This document shows, one piece after another, positions 32,446 to 44,802 of a DNA stretch of 64,000 nt (positions are counted from its first letter, which is position 1; every line of letters starts with the position of its first letter). The notes under the pieces were generated by a model, which saw only the letters and a program-made list of their open reading frames with translations, did not search any database and was not told the DNA's origin. Source of the DNA: Salvia splendens. Lineage: Eukaryota > Streptophyta > Magnoliopsida > Lamiales > Lamiaceae. Both the position numbers and the translations under genes were made by a program. Where the stretch lies: contig NC_056051.1 in assembly GCF_004379255.2 (NCBI RefSeq), positions 3,374,062 through 3,438,061 on the forward strand, read 5' to 3'.

Positions 32446-35265
32446 GGCTGGCACACAGATGATTGAGATTGGATCAAGTTATATGGAAGAGATAACTGAA
32501 CCAGATGGACCAGTTAGCAAATGTCGTTGCCACTTGATCAAGACGATCTCGCTCTCGATCACCACCAAAGTAATTTATAAACTCCCAATTTTGCACTACT
32601 TTAACAGTAAAGCGGCAAGTTCGGGGTCGATCCCACAGAGAAGCTAGTGTATCAAGTGAGTGAGTAGTGAACAGGGGTTGGTTGCTGCCACGCTTTACTT
32701 TTGGGAGTTTTTAATTACTGATTTTACGCTAGACACAAAGTAAATAGTAATCACAATGACGAAAACAGAACAACTTCGATTTTATACTCAGCATCCAAAC
32801 GAGTACAGCGAATATGCGGAATGTAAAAAGCTCGAAACTTTAACTACAAAGCAACTTGAAATTAGACTAAGCTAACACTTCGTAAAATATGAAAGCAAGT
32901 AAAACCGAGAAGATCCTCGGCAGGAAACTTGAGATAACGCCGACAGATATCGAGTATTCTGTAGCGCTCACTTTGGTCGCCCTTTAACTAAACGTTTCTC
33001 TATCTAAGCTATCTAGAGAACTGAACTAAACTAAACTAAAAACTAAAGACGGAAAGGTAAAAGCTCCCTTCAATGTCATGGGTGATCCATGTATCAATAA
33101 GTACGCCCACCTCCATGGATCCAATGGTTCCTGTCACACGAAACGGCCTAGACCGGCTGTTCCCGTTCAAAGAGTGCAAGTGAGATAGGTCTGCGTGATA
33201 ACATGATCGTCCAGCAATTGGCACTCGGTATTCGGGTCTGTATCCTCATCATCCTCTTCCCCCCCACATAGCACAACAGCTTCACCGCACATACATGTCC
33301 AGGAACATATTTCTCGGGACAATGCCAACATAATCCTTTCCTCGATCTTTTAGATTTTTCCGCGAGCGATAATCTGATCGGCATGACCCTCGAGTTGGTC
33401 GATGGACTCCCAGACGGTGGCGAGGCAGAGCTACTGGGTGGTATACCCGCCGGGTTCCGGGAGTCCCGGCTCAGCCATTGCCGTTTCGGGGGTGCCGAGG
33501 CCTGCTGCGCCCGGTGCTCCTGACTTGCTGCTAATCGCAGGGCTAGCGACATTGCTTCTGCCAATGACTATGGTTGCAGTAACTCCACCGTCTCCTGTAG
33601 CAATTGTTTAAGACCCTCAATAAAAATTGGGATCAAGGACTCTTCCGAAAGGCCCTGTACACTGTCCAAATACCTCTCAAAGATGTTATGGTACTCTGCA
33701 ACCGAACCAGTCTGTACCAACTTGGCAAGCGGACCCGTATAATTCTTAAAACTCTGAGGATCAAATCTGTGTCAGACGTCCTCCAAAAATTCAGGCCAAG
33801 TGACGTAGGGATTGTTTTTCTGATAGTTAAAGATCCATTCTGCTGTCGGCGGTTCGAACAACATAACTGTGTAATGCAATCTGTCCTCCTCGGGCATAAG
33901 TTTGTGATTAAAATAATACTCCACGCGGGATATCCAGTTTGTTGCATTAGAGCCGTCAAAGTGCGGCGCCCGCATAGTTACTCCCGTGTTATCATATCCA
34001 CCCTGTCGAAAATTTGCCTGCTCCCTATGTCGAGGGCTGTCCCAGGCCGTTGGGCGGCGGGGAAGGGGATCCCCTCTCAGGCGCGACGTTGGTAGATCCC
34101 AACTTCCTCTCGGCGATATGAATCACGCCTTCTCTGTATATCACGTCGCCCACCCCGTGGTGGTCTCCCTCCGCGATAACCGACTTGATGTCTAGGGTTA
34201 TAACCCTTTGGCGGTAAATAATTATCGCGATGTAAACGGTACTCACGATCGTCGAAATCATCATCCTCGGCAGAGAAATCGTCGTCCTGCATGGGAGGAC
34301 CCTCTATATCATCCATCCGTCGGTCGGAATTATTCATATGCATCTCCAGTTGATCGAAACGTGACATAATCTTATCAAAGCCCTGCGTGAGAGGGTCGGC
34401 GTTCGCCTCCCCTTGGGGCCGTTCCACGTCTCGAATAATATCGCGCGATTGTTGCCGCGGTTGTCCAGCGGTCTCGCGATTCCCACCCCCAGATGGGCGG
34501 CGCGACGATCCCAGCCCTAATTCCGTCGCGTTGCCCCCAGTTAGCTGCGGTCGAGACGGGCTATTGACATCCAATACATCCATGAGTACAGGATGAAAGC
34601 ACCGCTTGTTAAGCGGCTCCTGCCCTTAACGTGAAGATTCTGTCCAATTCACCTAAGTAACACCACGATTCCGGCGCCTTCGTCGAGAAGGTCGGCGGCT
34701 GAATTCGGTTCTGGCGCGAAGAGCTCTCTTCGTCGGCAGAGGATTAGGGTTTCAAGAGTATTACGCAAATAACTTGGGCAAATAATTCTTCATTCATTGA
34801 AAAGACGGAACAATGAATAGCCCTTTTATAATCTATGGACCCTAGGGTTGGTACGACCTATGCTAAACATCGGGAAATAACCAACAAAGAAAACCCGACG
34901 GAGCTTATAATACGCTCGACTCAAATAAGAGAAAATAAATAAAATTACCATATTGACTCAATAAAATACCAAAAATAAATAAATACCAAAAAGACTCAAA
35001 CTAACTAAGGAGTCGGTTGGGAGGCTTCAACCGATCTCTCGGCCTCAGATTCCTGCTCGACGCTACTGCCGTCATCGGCGCTTGCGTCTCTCTCTCTCTG
35101 CCTTCCTCCTCTGGTTCCTCCCCCTCGGCTGGCACTGTCGTCGTCTGGTCGCCAGCCGCCTTCTCTGCTACGTTCTCCGTCGATGGGGTTGGTGCATTCG
35201 GAACATACCTCCATTTTTCTTTCTTCAATTCTTGTTTATTTAAAATCATCAAATTTGTTGCATAA
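32446..35265 (-). mobile_element. Truncated Ty3/gypsy retrotransposon with broken gag and one LTR
   Basis: The inferred LTR occupies about 34609-35265. Just inside it, on the minus strand, lies a GGTGCTTTCATCC primer-binding-site-like motif, followed by the gag start at 34583 (MDVLDVNS...). Gag continues through shifted frames: the MRAPHFDGSNATNWISRVEY region at 33975 and a zinc-knuckle-like region (GLCWHCPEKYVPGHVC) near 33300. At least two frameshifts break it. Downstream, 32446-33140 is non-coding and no pol is present. The LTR itself contains an open frame ending RPRDRLKPPNRL, resembling a polyprotein tail. The second LTR is absent. Confidence 0.72.
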
Positions 35266-36042
35266 AATTATAAAATATGGATCTTCAATTAACGATCATA
35301 GGAAAAAAATAATTCAATGTACTATCAACTCCATATGTGTATAATGAATATCTTGATTTGGGATCGAAAAGCTGAGAATAACGAAATGGCATGGATTAGC
35401 CAAAGTATTGGGCGCCATTTTAGGCATCTCCGGCACCATGGCCTTCACCTTCTTCAAGGGCCCACCTCTCTACTCACAATCAGCCCACCACCTGTTCGAC
35501 GAAAAGCCTCACTCAAACCACGATTGGATCAAAGGCGTTCTCCTCGCCATCGCCGGCCAACTCTTCTACGCTATGTGGATCACTATGCAGGCTCCTCTCC
35601 TCAACCAATTTCCCGACAAACTGCGCCTCACGATTCTGCAATGCGCCTTCAGCTGCCTCTCGTCTACGGTCTACGCCGCCGCCATGGGGAGGCATCCCTC
35701 CTCCTGGAAGCTTCGATGGGATATTGATCTCTTATCCGTCTCCTATTGTGTATGTGAATTTTTGTTTTTTGATATAATCGATTTTGTGTCGTTTAAATAG
35801 CTTGATTGAAGAATGTGGAATTTTGCAGGGTGTGATAGTGACAGGGCTGAGTTATTGGCTGCAAGCTTGGGTTATAGAGAAGAAAGGGCCGGTTTTCAGC
35901 GCCATTTTCGGGCCGTTGGCGCTCGTTATAGCTGCTATCTTTTCCGCTATTTTCCTCAATGAAACTCTTTACATGGGAAGGTTAGTCGTTCGACCAAATG
36001 TGTCGTCATAAAACACAACTCAGATACACAGGCTATTACCTA

Positions 36043-36237
36043 TGTTGTCAATTGAAACATAAAAATGAATATAATAATATCTCACATCGGTGTACACAAA
36101 GAGCTTAATACACTATATAAGTTTCATGGGTCCCTCCTCTTATCATCAATTGGTTTTATGATTGAACCCATGGATTTCTATCATGGTATCAGAGCGGGAG
36201 GGTGTTGGCAATTGAAACATAAAAATAAATACAATCG
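36043..36237 (+). mobile_element. Miniature LTR element (TRIM) with almost no interior
   Basis: A 141-bp LTR (36043-36183, TGTTGTCAATTG...TATCA) is followed at once by TGGTATCAGAGC (36184-36195), the initiator-tRNA-Met-type primer binding site. Then comes a GGGAGGG purine tract and a second LTR start, TGTTGGCAATTGAAACAT, at 36203, which is lost after about 35 bp. The LTR contains CTCACATCGG and, 24 bp on, TATATAAG. The interior is only 19 bp. It lies in the last intron of the truncated WAT1-like gene. Confidence 0.7.
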
Positions 36238-36335
36238 ATATAAAAAAGTCCAACCTCTCCAAGATTCACCTTCCAACCCCTCAAGGTGAACCCTTCAAGG
36301 TGAATCTTGGAGGGGTTGGACTTTTTTATGATCGA
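36233..36335. repeat. Near-perfect 100-bp fold-back
   Basis: Arm 36242-36272 (AAAAAAGTCCAACCTCTCCA...) pairs with 36297-36327 over 31 bp with one G-T-type mismatch. The pairing extends outward through ATCGAT, and the loop is 24 bases. It sits immediately after the TRIM remnant. Confidence 0.85.
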
Positions 36336-36874
36336 TTGGACAATCGGTCCAATCTTTTTTTCTTTTTAAACACAATACGTAATTATATCATAAGTTCATG
36401 TACAATTGATGATATTTTTTTTTCCAAGAACCGCAAATGCGATAATTCATAGAAGTTTACTCTTAATAGGAGTTATTATCATGACACCTTATTGTAATAT
36501 TTTAAATAATTTCGCATCTGCACATTAAAAAGTGTGCATTTTTTTCTTTTTAAACTTGCTTACCATTAATATAATTTGATGTAAGAAGAAATGGATTTGT
36601 TTTGCAGTGTTTTGGGGTGTGGATTGCTGGTGGGTGGGCTTTATAGTTTCTTGTGGGGTAGAATTAGAGAGGCCCATATCCAAGCCCAAAAAGTTTTGGA
36701 TAATGAAGCCCATCTTGAGACCCCAGCTGTGGATGAAGACCAAGGGCAAGAGTTCCTTAATGTTCTCTGTTAAGAGTAAAGGTCGTCGATGGGTTGCACA
36801 CGCATAAGAGGTGTCTTGCTGACTAGTTCACACATATAATGAAATGTAAATGGGAAGGGACGAAGGGAGTATAA

Positions 36875-37318
36875 TTTTCGGTTGGGTAAAAAATGAGAGG
36901 CCCTAAAAGTTAGATAGTTACATGTCATCATGCATACTATTCAGATGATTTGATAACACCAATATGATTTGACAACTCTAACATGATTTCATCGAAGCCA
37001 GAAACACAAAATAATTAGATTGGGTAAGAAATGTGAGGCCCCAAAAAATAGATAGTTACATCCCATTATACTATTCAGATGATTTGACAACACTAACATG
37101 ATTTGATCGAAGTCAAAAACACTCAATAATTAGGTTGAGTAAGAAATGAGAGGCCCCAAAAAAAAATAAGATAGTTACATCTCATCATACTATTCGGATG
37201 ATTTGATAACACCAGTATGATTTGACAACACTAACATGATTTGATCGAAGCCAAAAACACCAAATAATTAGGTTGGATAAGAAATGAGATGCCAAAAAAA
37301 GATAGTTACATCCCATCT
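36875..37318. repeat. 138-bp minisatellite, about 3.3 copies
   Basis: GTTGGGTAAGAAATGAGAGGCCC-like unit starts lie at 36881, 37019, 37134 and 37272, spaced 138, 115 and 138 bp; the middle unit has lost about 23 bp. Units contain GATAGTTACATCYCATCATACTATTC and two or three ATGATTTGA motifs. There is no coding capacity. Confidence 0.8.
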
Positions 37319-38502
37319 GTGCAATCTATCTGTAATTTGCCAAAACTTAATGCGCATGTGCATATAATATAAGCTTAAAAGATAGTTTCAACTAATTTTC
37401 AAAAGTAAATGCAAGAAAACGTGGAGCACAAACAAGATTTTACTGTAGTAATAACAACAAATTTATGCCCCTCCCCCCTCGATCTCATTCTCTCTGCCCG
37501 CCTATATCTCTCTTCTTCGTTTTACCCAATTTATTTGATTAATTAATTTCATGTGGGCTAAGATCACTTTAAAATACTAGCTATTAAGGAGTAGTATAAC
37601 ACACTAAAAAATTAGTTAATAATTACACATACTAATTAATACCATTAACTTTTCATTAGTGTAATTATTAATTAATTTTCCGGTGGATCATACTCATTTT
37701 TCACAAGCTATCAAAAACAGTATGCAATTTTATTTATTTTGCAACATTTGTTTTATTTAAAAAGTAGTAACATATTATAGAATTCAATTAAATTTATAAT
37801 TAAAACACTTATAAATTTTGACCATGCTATACACCTAATATGATTGATAAAGGCGAAAATTTCACGTGATCTATAAATTGTAATATGATTGATAATGACA
37901 AGAAATGTTTCATGTGACTAAATTGTGCTCCTTCAGTTACACGATAATACATCTGACAAAGTCAATAAATGTTCATGTGATCTGAATCTGAATTGTAATA
38001 TCATTTCTTATTCTATCAATACTTTTGTCATCTGAGACTGAAATCAATCTAAATACTATGTGTGTGTGTGAGGGGGCTTTTGTATCTCAAGATTTCAATG
38101 CTTATTTATTTGCGTGTGTGATGTTGCAGAATCACCACAAGTTGAAAAGGTATGTGCTTTTCGTCTTCTTATTCTGTGGAATTTTATAGATATTTTTGTA
38201 TCTTAAGTCTTGAGACTCAATTCATGGTGATTTGTGTGTGAGAAAAAAATCAGTGTTTCTTCCTTGTTTCTTAGCATTTTGATGAACTTAGAAGTGTTTA
38301 TGCAGAAGGGCCATGGGATTCCAAAATGCATCCTTTACTTGTTTTGCTCTTGTGCAATTTGTATCGTTGACTTTGCAAAACACAGTGCTACAATCTATGA
38401 CCAAAGTCAAAAGTCTAGAGAAGAATCTCAAAGTTACAAGAATCCTTCGACACAAACACGACCATATGACGACAAAACACATTTGTACACGAACATTATG
38501 AA
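37319..38502. other. Intergenic before the F-box gene
   Basis: AT-rich. A GTGTGTGTGTGAG microsatellite lies near 38060 and is followed by 450 bp of less AT-rich sequence that could be the 3' flank of the F-box gene on the minus strand. No frame has protein-like features. Confidence 0.4.
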
Positions 38503-39633
38503 CTAGAACGAGATCACATTCTCAACTCCAAAATTCTTGAGTGAGAAAAGGGTAGGAGTGTAATTCATGATAGAGACCATGTCATTCTCTAAAGTTCCAT
38601 CCATGAGCACATTGATTTGCCGAATAGTTCTCGTCTTGTCAGAGTAACAGATGAGACACTCATTTTCCATTAACATCAAAACATCACCATTTTCAAAAAG
38701 TTTGATGGGATAAACATGCGTCAAATACCAATGAACGCCAAAACGAAGATCAAAATCAAGACTAATCTGGTACTTTATGGTCCAAGATTCCTCGACTTTA
38801 TATTCCTTCATCAACCAGATGACAACTTTACGATTCAATATGTAAGCCAGAACGAGGCAGTCCCTCCAAACATTCAACATCACAACCCCAACTTTAGAAT
38901 TAGACAGAACGAGGCCATCTATTGTGGGAGCAGAGAAGATGTTAAAACGTTCCGTTTCGAGATCAAAAGCACCGATCATATAGATATCAGCGGAATCATA
39001 TAGTATCCAATGGAGGTTGCCATTACATTCGACGTACGCATGGAAATAATATCCGTAACCAATAGTAGGGCCGGTTTCAACGCGCCTCCACGTTCCTGTT
39101 CCGAGGGTGTATATACAGTGAGGGTCGTGTCGAGACCAATTAACACAGATGACCTTAAATTGCCCACTTATTTTGCTCACACCAAATCCAAAACTTGACC
39201 AATCCGGCGCGGAGCATTCATCAGGGCAGCAGATCGCAATATATTCACGAGTTATCGGATTGCATATGTAAATGTGAGGCTCTAGCGATGAGTGTAGAAG
39301 AAGCAATCCGTTACCTGCCCGAGATTGATGTATTGATGCTGAATTTTAATGAGGGATTTCGAGATCTGTGAGTTGGTGGAGGTGAAGAGCGTGGCTCTCC
39401 ACATCGGCTTCGAATTCGAAAATTGTGCATCGAATTGAGTTGTTCTCCGCCGGAATCAAGCGAGCTAGGGCGGGTGGGGTTTTGATTTTGGATTTGGGGA
39501 AATCGTCGGACTGGATCAGATTGAGCCATTGTTTGCAGACGCATTTGCTGATTGAAACGCTTCGGAGAGGGAGGAGTGAGAGGATGTTGGTGGCGAGTTC
39601 TGATGGTAGATTTATGAAGAAATTATGCTCCAT
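38503..39633 (-). pseudogene. F-box protein gene with an FBA-type C-terminus, broken by one in-frame stop
   Basis: From ATG 39633 the frame encodes an F-box (NLPSELATNILSLLPLRSVSISKCVCKQWLNLI, residues 7-40). It meets TAA at 39346-39348 (codon 96), then continues in the same frame for 13 codons and 267 more to a stop at 38503. The second part begins GNGLLLLHSSLEPHIYICNPITREYI, the usual start of an F-box-associated (FBA) domain. These proteins are substrate adaptors of SCF ubiquitin ligases. No splice sites fit around the stop, and upstream and downstream are otherwise intact, so this is one nonsense change in a 377-codon frame, either a very young pseudogene or an assembly error. Confidence 0.82.
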
Positions 39634-42600
39634 TAATGGAGGAAATCGAATGCGTGTATAAACTGACGGAAGAGGAAGAAGTAGCCGCGGCGCTGTGTGA
39701 ATAAATTAGGGATTTGGATCCAAACCTATAAATTAGGGATGTATGATTGTTTGATCATGCTTTTATAATTTTTTTATATATATAATTTTATTTATGAATA
39801 TCTTGTTATTAATTTTCTAAATAAGTTCATATAAACAGCACATACACTAATTAACATTTCTTAAAATATTATTATAAAAAATAAATTAAATAATTAAACC
39901 AATAATTTTATATATTATATTAAACAATTATAAAAATTATACTACCAAAATTCAAACTTCCTCCAATCCCATAAAACTACTTTTCTTTTTTTATACCTTT
40001 TGGTATGTCCCATAATAATAGTCCACTTCTATTTTTTGTAACATCTTTTTCTTGGGCTTCATTCTCTATTAACATTTTAATAACGTTTTTCTTTCTACAT
40101 CTTTCATATTTTACCAATTATGCATTAAAACACGTGCCATCCTAAATGTCTCTATTTTATGGCACGGATAGAGTAATTTATCCTCTATAAATAGAAAACA
40201 CATTTGCTATAATTTTGTATGAAAAAAATCTCATCTTTTCTCTAGATATAATCATTTTTTTGCTATAATTCGTACTATTTCAATTATTGTCCTTTATGTA
40301 TTTTGTTTGTTTGTTTTTATAATTTTAATTTGTTATTTATTGTGCTTTTTACACATTTTGTAATAAAAAATAATTTAAATAATAATGCTATTGTCAAACA
40401 ATAATATAAAAATAAATGTATAATGATATGATTAGGTGATGATTGTTAAATTATACTATAAAAAAATGTATATGATTTAGTTAGATTAATAATGATGTAG
40501 AAGAATAATAGTACTAATTTAATATTGACAAATAGGAGTAGTTGGTTAGATTTGGTTAGACGATTGCTGATAACAATGGTCTAATAGGTTATATCACCTT
40601 TAATAAGGGTAAATACGTAACTCATACTATATAATACTTATTTCACATTTATTTTATATTAGTATAAAAAGTTTGAATTTTACATCAATCATAGTATAAA
40701 AAGTTGCATTTGTATTTCAATTTAGTACATTCGACGTTAACTCTTTGTCTATGGAAAGTACAAAATGTTTCATTATTGTTTCATGCTGGTACAAAAAGTT
40801 TTATGATTGTTTTATATTAGTACAAAAACTTTCATCATTGTTTTATGGTTTGTGCTTCACATAAGTAAAAAGTTAACGCCGTTTAAATACGTGAAACTTT
40901 TTGTATGGGTAATGTATCATTACCCCTTCAATGACTATTAAAATTGTATTAATTGTGCAGCGTATCAAGGGAAATCCAAAAGGTATTACTATTGTTTGAA
41001 CATTATTTTACAACCTTTCAATAATCTTGCTGCAAATGAAAACATAATGAACTAAAACATAATAACCTTTAAATAATCCAAAAGGTATTAGTAAATTTCA
41101 TTGTATCACTTTGTAGTAAGAGTTGCAGAATACAAAATGAGTGGGCTGGACTAATTGAAAATACATGGGGCCAAATCATGCCTAGTTTAAAACTGGCTAG
41201 CCCAACCATTGATTTCATTGGTCGAGCCTAAAATCATTGGATCCAATTCGGTCCAAGACCAGCCCATTCTGAACCAGTAATTGGGTTTATTTAGCTAGCT
41301 TTAATTGTACATTACAAAATTAATTACTTAATTACTACTATATTCTAATTATAACTTATGAATTTTTAATCAAGGATGAAAAAAGTAAATAAGCAATTAT
41401 CTATACTACTGTCATAAGTTTCGGTATTGAGATAAATATTTCAAAATATACTAGTATTTCTTCACTTGGTTCATGTGGTGAAGAAAACTTGTCGAATTTT
41501 AGTTCATGTGTTTCAAATCCGAGCTTTCAATTCACCTTTTTGAAAAGATTCGTTAACAACAATGACAGATTTAGGGAGTGTGCAGTTGACTCCTCGAATC
41601 GCTTGAAAAGTTTAATTGTTCTTCAAAATCGAGCAAGAAAACATCGTAATTATCCCTAATTATAGAAGTATTTATTTTCAATACATGTCACATAAGATTT
41701 ACCCTGCTGGATAAGTTGTTACGTACATAGTAAAGGTCCTAAATCTAATTAAAATCAATTTTCAAAATACTTGCATTTAATTACTTATTATTAACTGTAC
41801 ATTACTACTATTTTACTTCTCTCGTTATTTTGCTATTTTATCCATGTAAAATAGGTCTCCTCAATGTGTCAAATCTATACCCCAACATCCCTTGAAGATA
41901 TTTATTTGAAAATTCCATAAATTGGTCACCTTTTGCAAATCCCATAATAAATGGGTTTAAAACTTTTGATCGCAATATGATATTTAAGGACAACTAATTA
42001 ATATAGATAGAGATAGACCATCAATTAAAAGATTGATGGAATTCATTATTCATATTAGTGTTGATTTCTATTCACAAGTCAAATAAGGTGTTTTTTTGGA
42101 AAACAGTTATTGAGATAGGGGATCATTTCATATTTCTCCTCAAAGTCTAACTTCATTTTTTAAAATCTAAGGTCTCTTTCTGAATCAACTTGCCCCCAAT
42201 ATTTTGCATTTTTAATGGGGCATTTTGTTAGGTTCACAGACAATATCCAATCAGTTATTATTATTTATTTATTTTGTGTATTGCATGAAAATATACATGT
42301 GGGCTTCTATTTGATTTCGATATGCATGTAGCTTACCTAACAAGACAAACATAATGTGAATTGCAAAAAAAAATTGCAAGTAGAAGAATTGACTAAATTC
42401 TTGGTATTTTGAATTTCTCAATTAGTTTGACCTTCTCAAAAAATATTTTGAGTAAGTTAATTAATAAAATCAATATTTGAATGATATACTTTCTGAAATT
42501 TTCATTATTTACTTAAAAGTGGTCATGCGCCATTCATGAAAATTTTCAGTGGAGCAAACAATTTTGTCAACCCTACTAATAATATTGTTTTGTACCTTTC

Positions 42601-44187
42601 AACAATACTTGAATATTGATATATTATTTAAAAATAATATCAATATATCAATATTCAAGTATCGTCTATTGACTGTGACATTATTTTTACGAGTATCCAT
42701 ATCTTAAAAATATTTTGAAATTCTTTAATTATAAAAAATTGAAGAAGGAACTTTTCTTGCATGTCACAAAATTAAGTGATAATATTGATGGTTAAATTAT
42801 ATTTAAAAAATTCATCAAAATATAGAGTAAAGATATTTATAAAAAATATGATTATGTGATAAGTTTATTAAAAATATATACCCATCAAGGTATTGAGGGT
42901 TTTTCATTCATAAAAATTTGGAAATAGTAAAAATGTACTTCGAATGATATTAATTCATAGTTGACAAACCTAAAATGATATTTTCAAAGTTCACGGACCT
43001 AAAATGATACTTTGACATAGTTCGGGTATCAAAAAAGATTGTTCCCTCTTTTTTTAAAATAAAAGCTCAAGTCTTCTCGATTAATTAATTAATCTTGAGC
43101 CGATATACAAATTCCTCGATCAGATTACGAGTATCTAACTGGACAATAACAGTTTTTAAATGGCCTCTAAGAAAATTCAAGAATGAAGTTTAATAATTAA
43201 TTCAATGACCTCCTCAAGCTTGATTTTTTTTTTCAAAAGATACACAAAAAAACACTAGATAAGTTCGATTTCAAAATTCCTTCAAAATAGAAGGATGATT
43301 CAAGATTGGTCGATTTAATTGAACATTGTTAATGGTGTAGTAGTGGTAGCAATCTAGGAGGAGAGAGATTAGGAGATTCAATTAATTTCAAGAGAAAAAG
43401 AAATTTCATTTATTTATTTTTAATTTCTCTTGCCGAAGTGTTGAACCACCATGTCAACCCTGTTAGTTAGAAGATAAATTTTATTGCATCCACACCATAA
43501 TCCTTTACTCTTTAGCATTATTCATAATCTCTGATAAGTATACTGCTAGTAATAAGCAAAATACAAAAATTTCGCAACAAAAATGAAAATTATATAATTA
43601 TTGAATGAAAGAATACATATTCATATAAATATAAAAGATACCATATTTTAAAAAAATATACCACACCCGTTCCACAATAAGAGTCACATGTGGTGTGGGT
43701 ACGAGTTTTAAGAAATGTAAAAAATAGTGGATTGGAAAAGTTAGTGGAATATATAACCCTGTTTTTTTATTGGTTTTATAATAAAATGTAAATGAAGTGA
43801 GTTAGTGGAATGTGAGACCTAATTACCATTTATGGTAAAAGTGAAATGCGAATTTTATTATGGGACGTACCAAAATAACAAAATGTAACTCTTATTGAGG
43901 GACAAATGTAGTATTTTCATATCCCATATTTCAATAATCACATAATATTGATTATATAAGATTAATGATTATGTATTATTTATAATTAGAAGTTAACAAG
44001 GAATTTGAGATGTTTTTACTGTGAGCAATAATTTAAGATGATTTTAGTAATACTCATAATTGTCCATCTAATTAAGATAATTTATGCAATCATGTAATTG
44101 AAGTAAATTTAGAAGTATTAACCAAGAAAGGCTGGAGTATAAATACTAAATTCCATGTTAGAGCGATAAATAATGTGAATTCCAAAT
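39634..44187. other. 4.5-kb intergenic region with weak transposon relics
   Basis: No gene is visible. A degenerate Stowaway-like segment runs from about 39960 (TCCTCCAATCCCATAAAAC) to 40173. An element-like stretch of 40602-40925 has AAGGGTAAATACGTAACTCATAC at one end and a partly matching inverted end, with ACAAAAAGTTT motifs inside. Another Stowaway-like relic lies at about 43668-43915 (CGTTCCACAATAAGAGTCAC...TAACTCTTATTGAGGGAC). A 20-bp-arm hairpin is at 42605-42662. The rest is AT-rich single-copy-looking sequence. Confidence 0.45.
42605..42662. repeat. Perfect AT-rich hairpin, 20-bp arms
   Basis: ATACTTGAATATTGATATAT at 42605-42624 is the exact inverse of 42643-42662, with an 18-base loop. 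Confidence 0.85.
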
Positions 44188-44721
44188 CTATACTAATCTA
44201 AAGTGACAGTTTGTTGAAAAGTCAATATTACCCTTTTTGGCGGGAAATTGTGCTGCTATTGTGATTACCCTTTTTGTCATTTCTCCATATGGCCAACCAT
44301 TGAAGAGCAGGTTTTCAATTATATTTTATATTCAAATTTATTTACTTAAAACAGTGTTTAATGTTTAATACAATTGCAAAGCTATCTAGGTAATTGTTTA
44401 CAAGTAAATGGACGGCTGATTGGCCATTCTACACTGCAACCAAGAAATATGCAATGTTTCCAAAGCTGTAAATTCTTTTTAGGAGTATCATTTTGTAAAT
44501 ATCTAATAAAATTCCAAATGTGTTACTATGACAAATTAAGAATACATCTATAATTAAATAACACACATAATTTCATTCGTTTAGTGTGTTATTGTACAAA
44601 AAACAGTTCACCAAGTTAGTATTTGTAATTATAAAATCTGATATTTAGTATTATTTAGCACTATTGGGAAGAGCATCAACTCACAAATTAGAATATGAAA
44701 TATGAAATATAAGACACGAGA

Positions 44722-44802
44722 GATGGAGAGATGGAGAGAGGAGAGAGATATTGAGAGAGAGAATACAAGAGAGACAGAGAGAGGGAGAGAGAGAGGAGAC
44801 GG
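44722..44802. repeat. GA-rich simple repeat in the Helitron 5' region
   Basis: An imperfect GAGAGATGGAGAGA-type purine run on the plus strand, inside the Helitron left end. The neighbouring 44810-46387 has no clear gene. A 165-bp minus-strand open stretch at about 45370-45535 is Lys-rich but unassigned. Confidence 0.8.

Larger units (their letters stand above)
35363..36773 (+). pseudogene. 5'-truncated WAT1-related transporter gene
   Basis: Three coding blocks remain: 35363-35749, 35829-35980 and 36608-36773. They match the second half of the intact WAT1-like gene at 20.6 kb ([50 protein letters not shown]), and splice boundaries around the last two blocks are identical in position and phase. 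The first EamA half (about 125 residues) is missing; gypsy sequence lies immediately upstream. The acceptor expected before the first block reads TTTGG, not an AG. Unlike the intact gene, the junction at TMQ/APLL has no intron. The remaining frame is open to its stop. Its last intron hosts a TRIM and a long hairpin. Confidence 0.8.

Noticed and set aside
39304..39306. Separate gene starting at the second part of the F-box frame
   Set aside because: The apparent start is TTG, and the sequence is continuous in frame with the F-box part, so a single broken gene is simpler.
39340..39350. Intron removing the F-box stop codon
   Set aside because: No suitable GT-AG pair surrounds the TAA while keeping frame and conserved residues.
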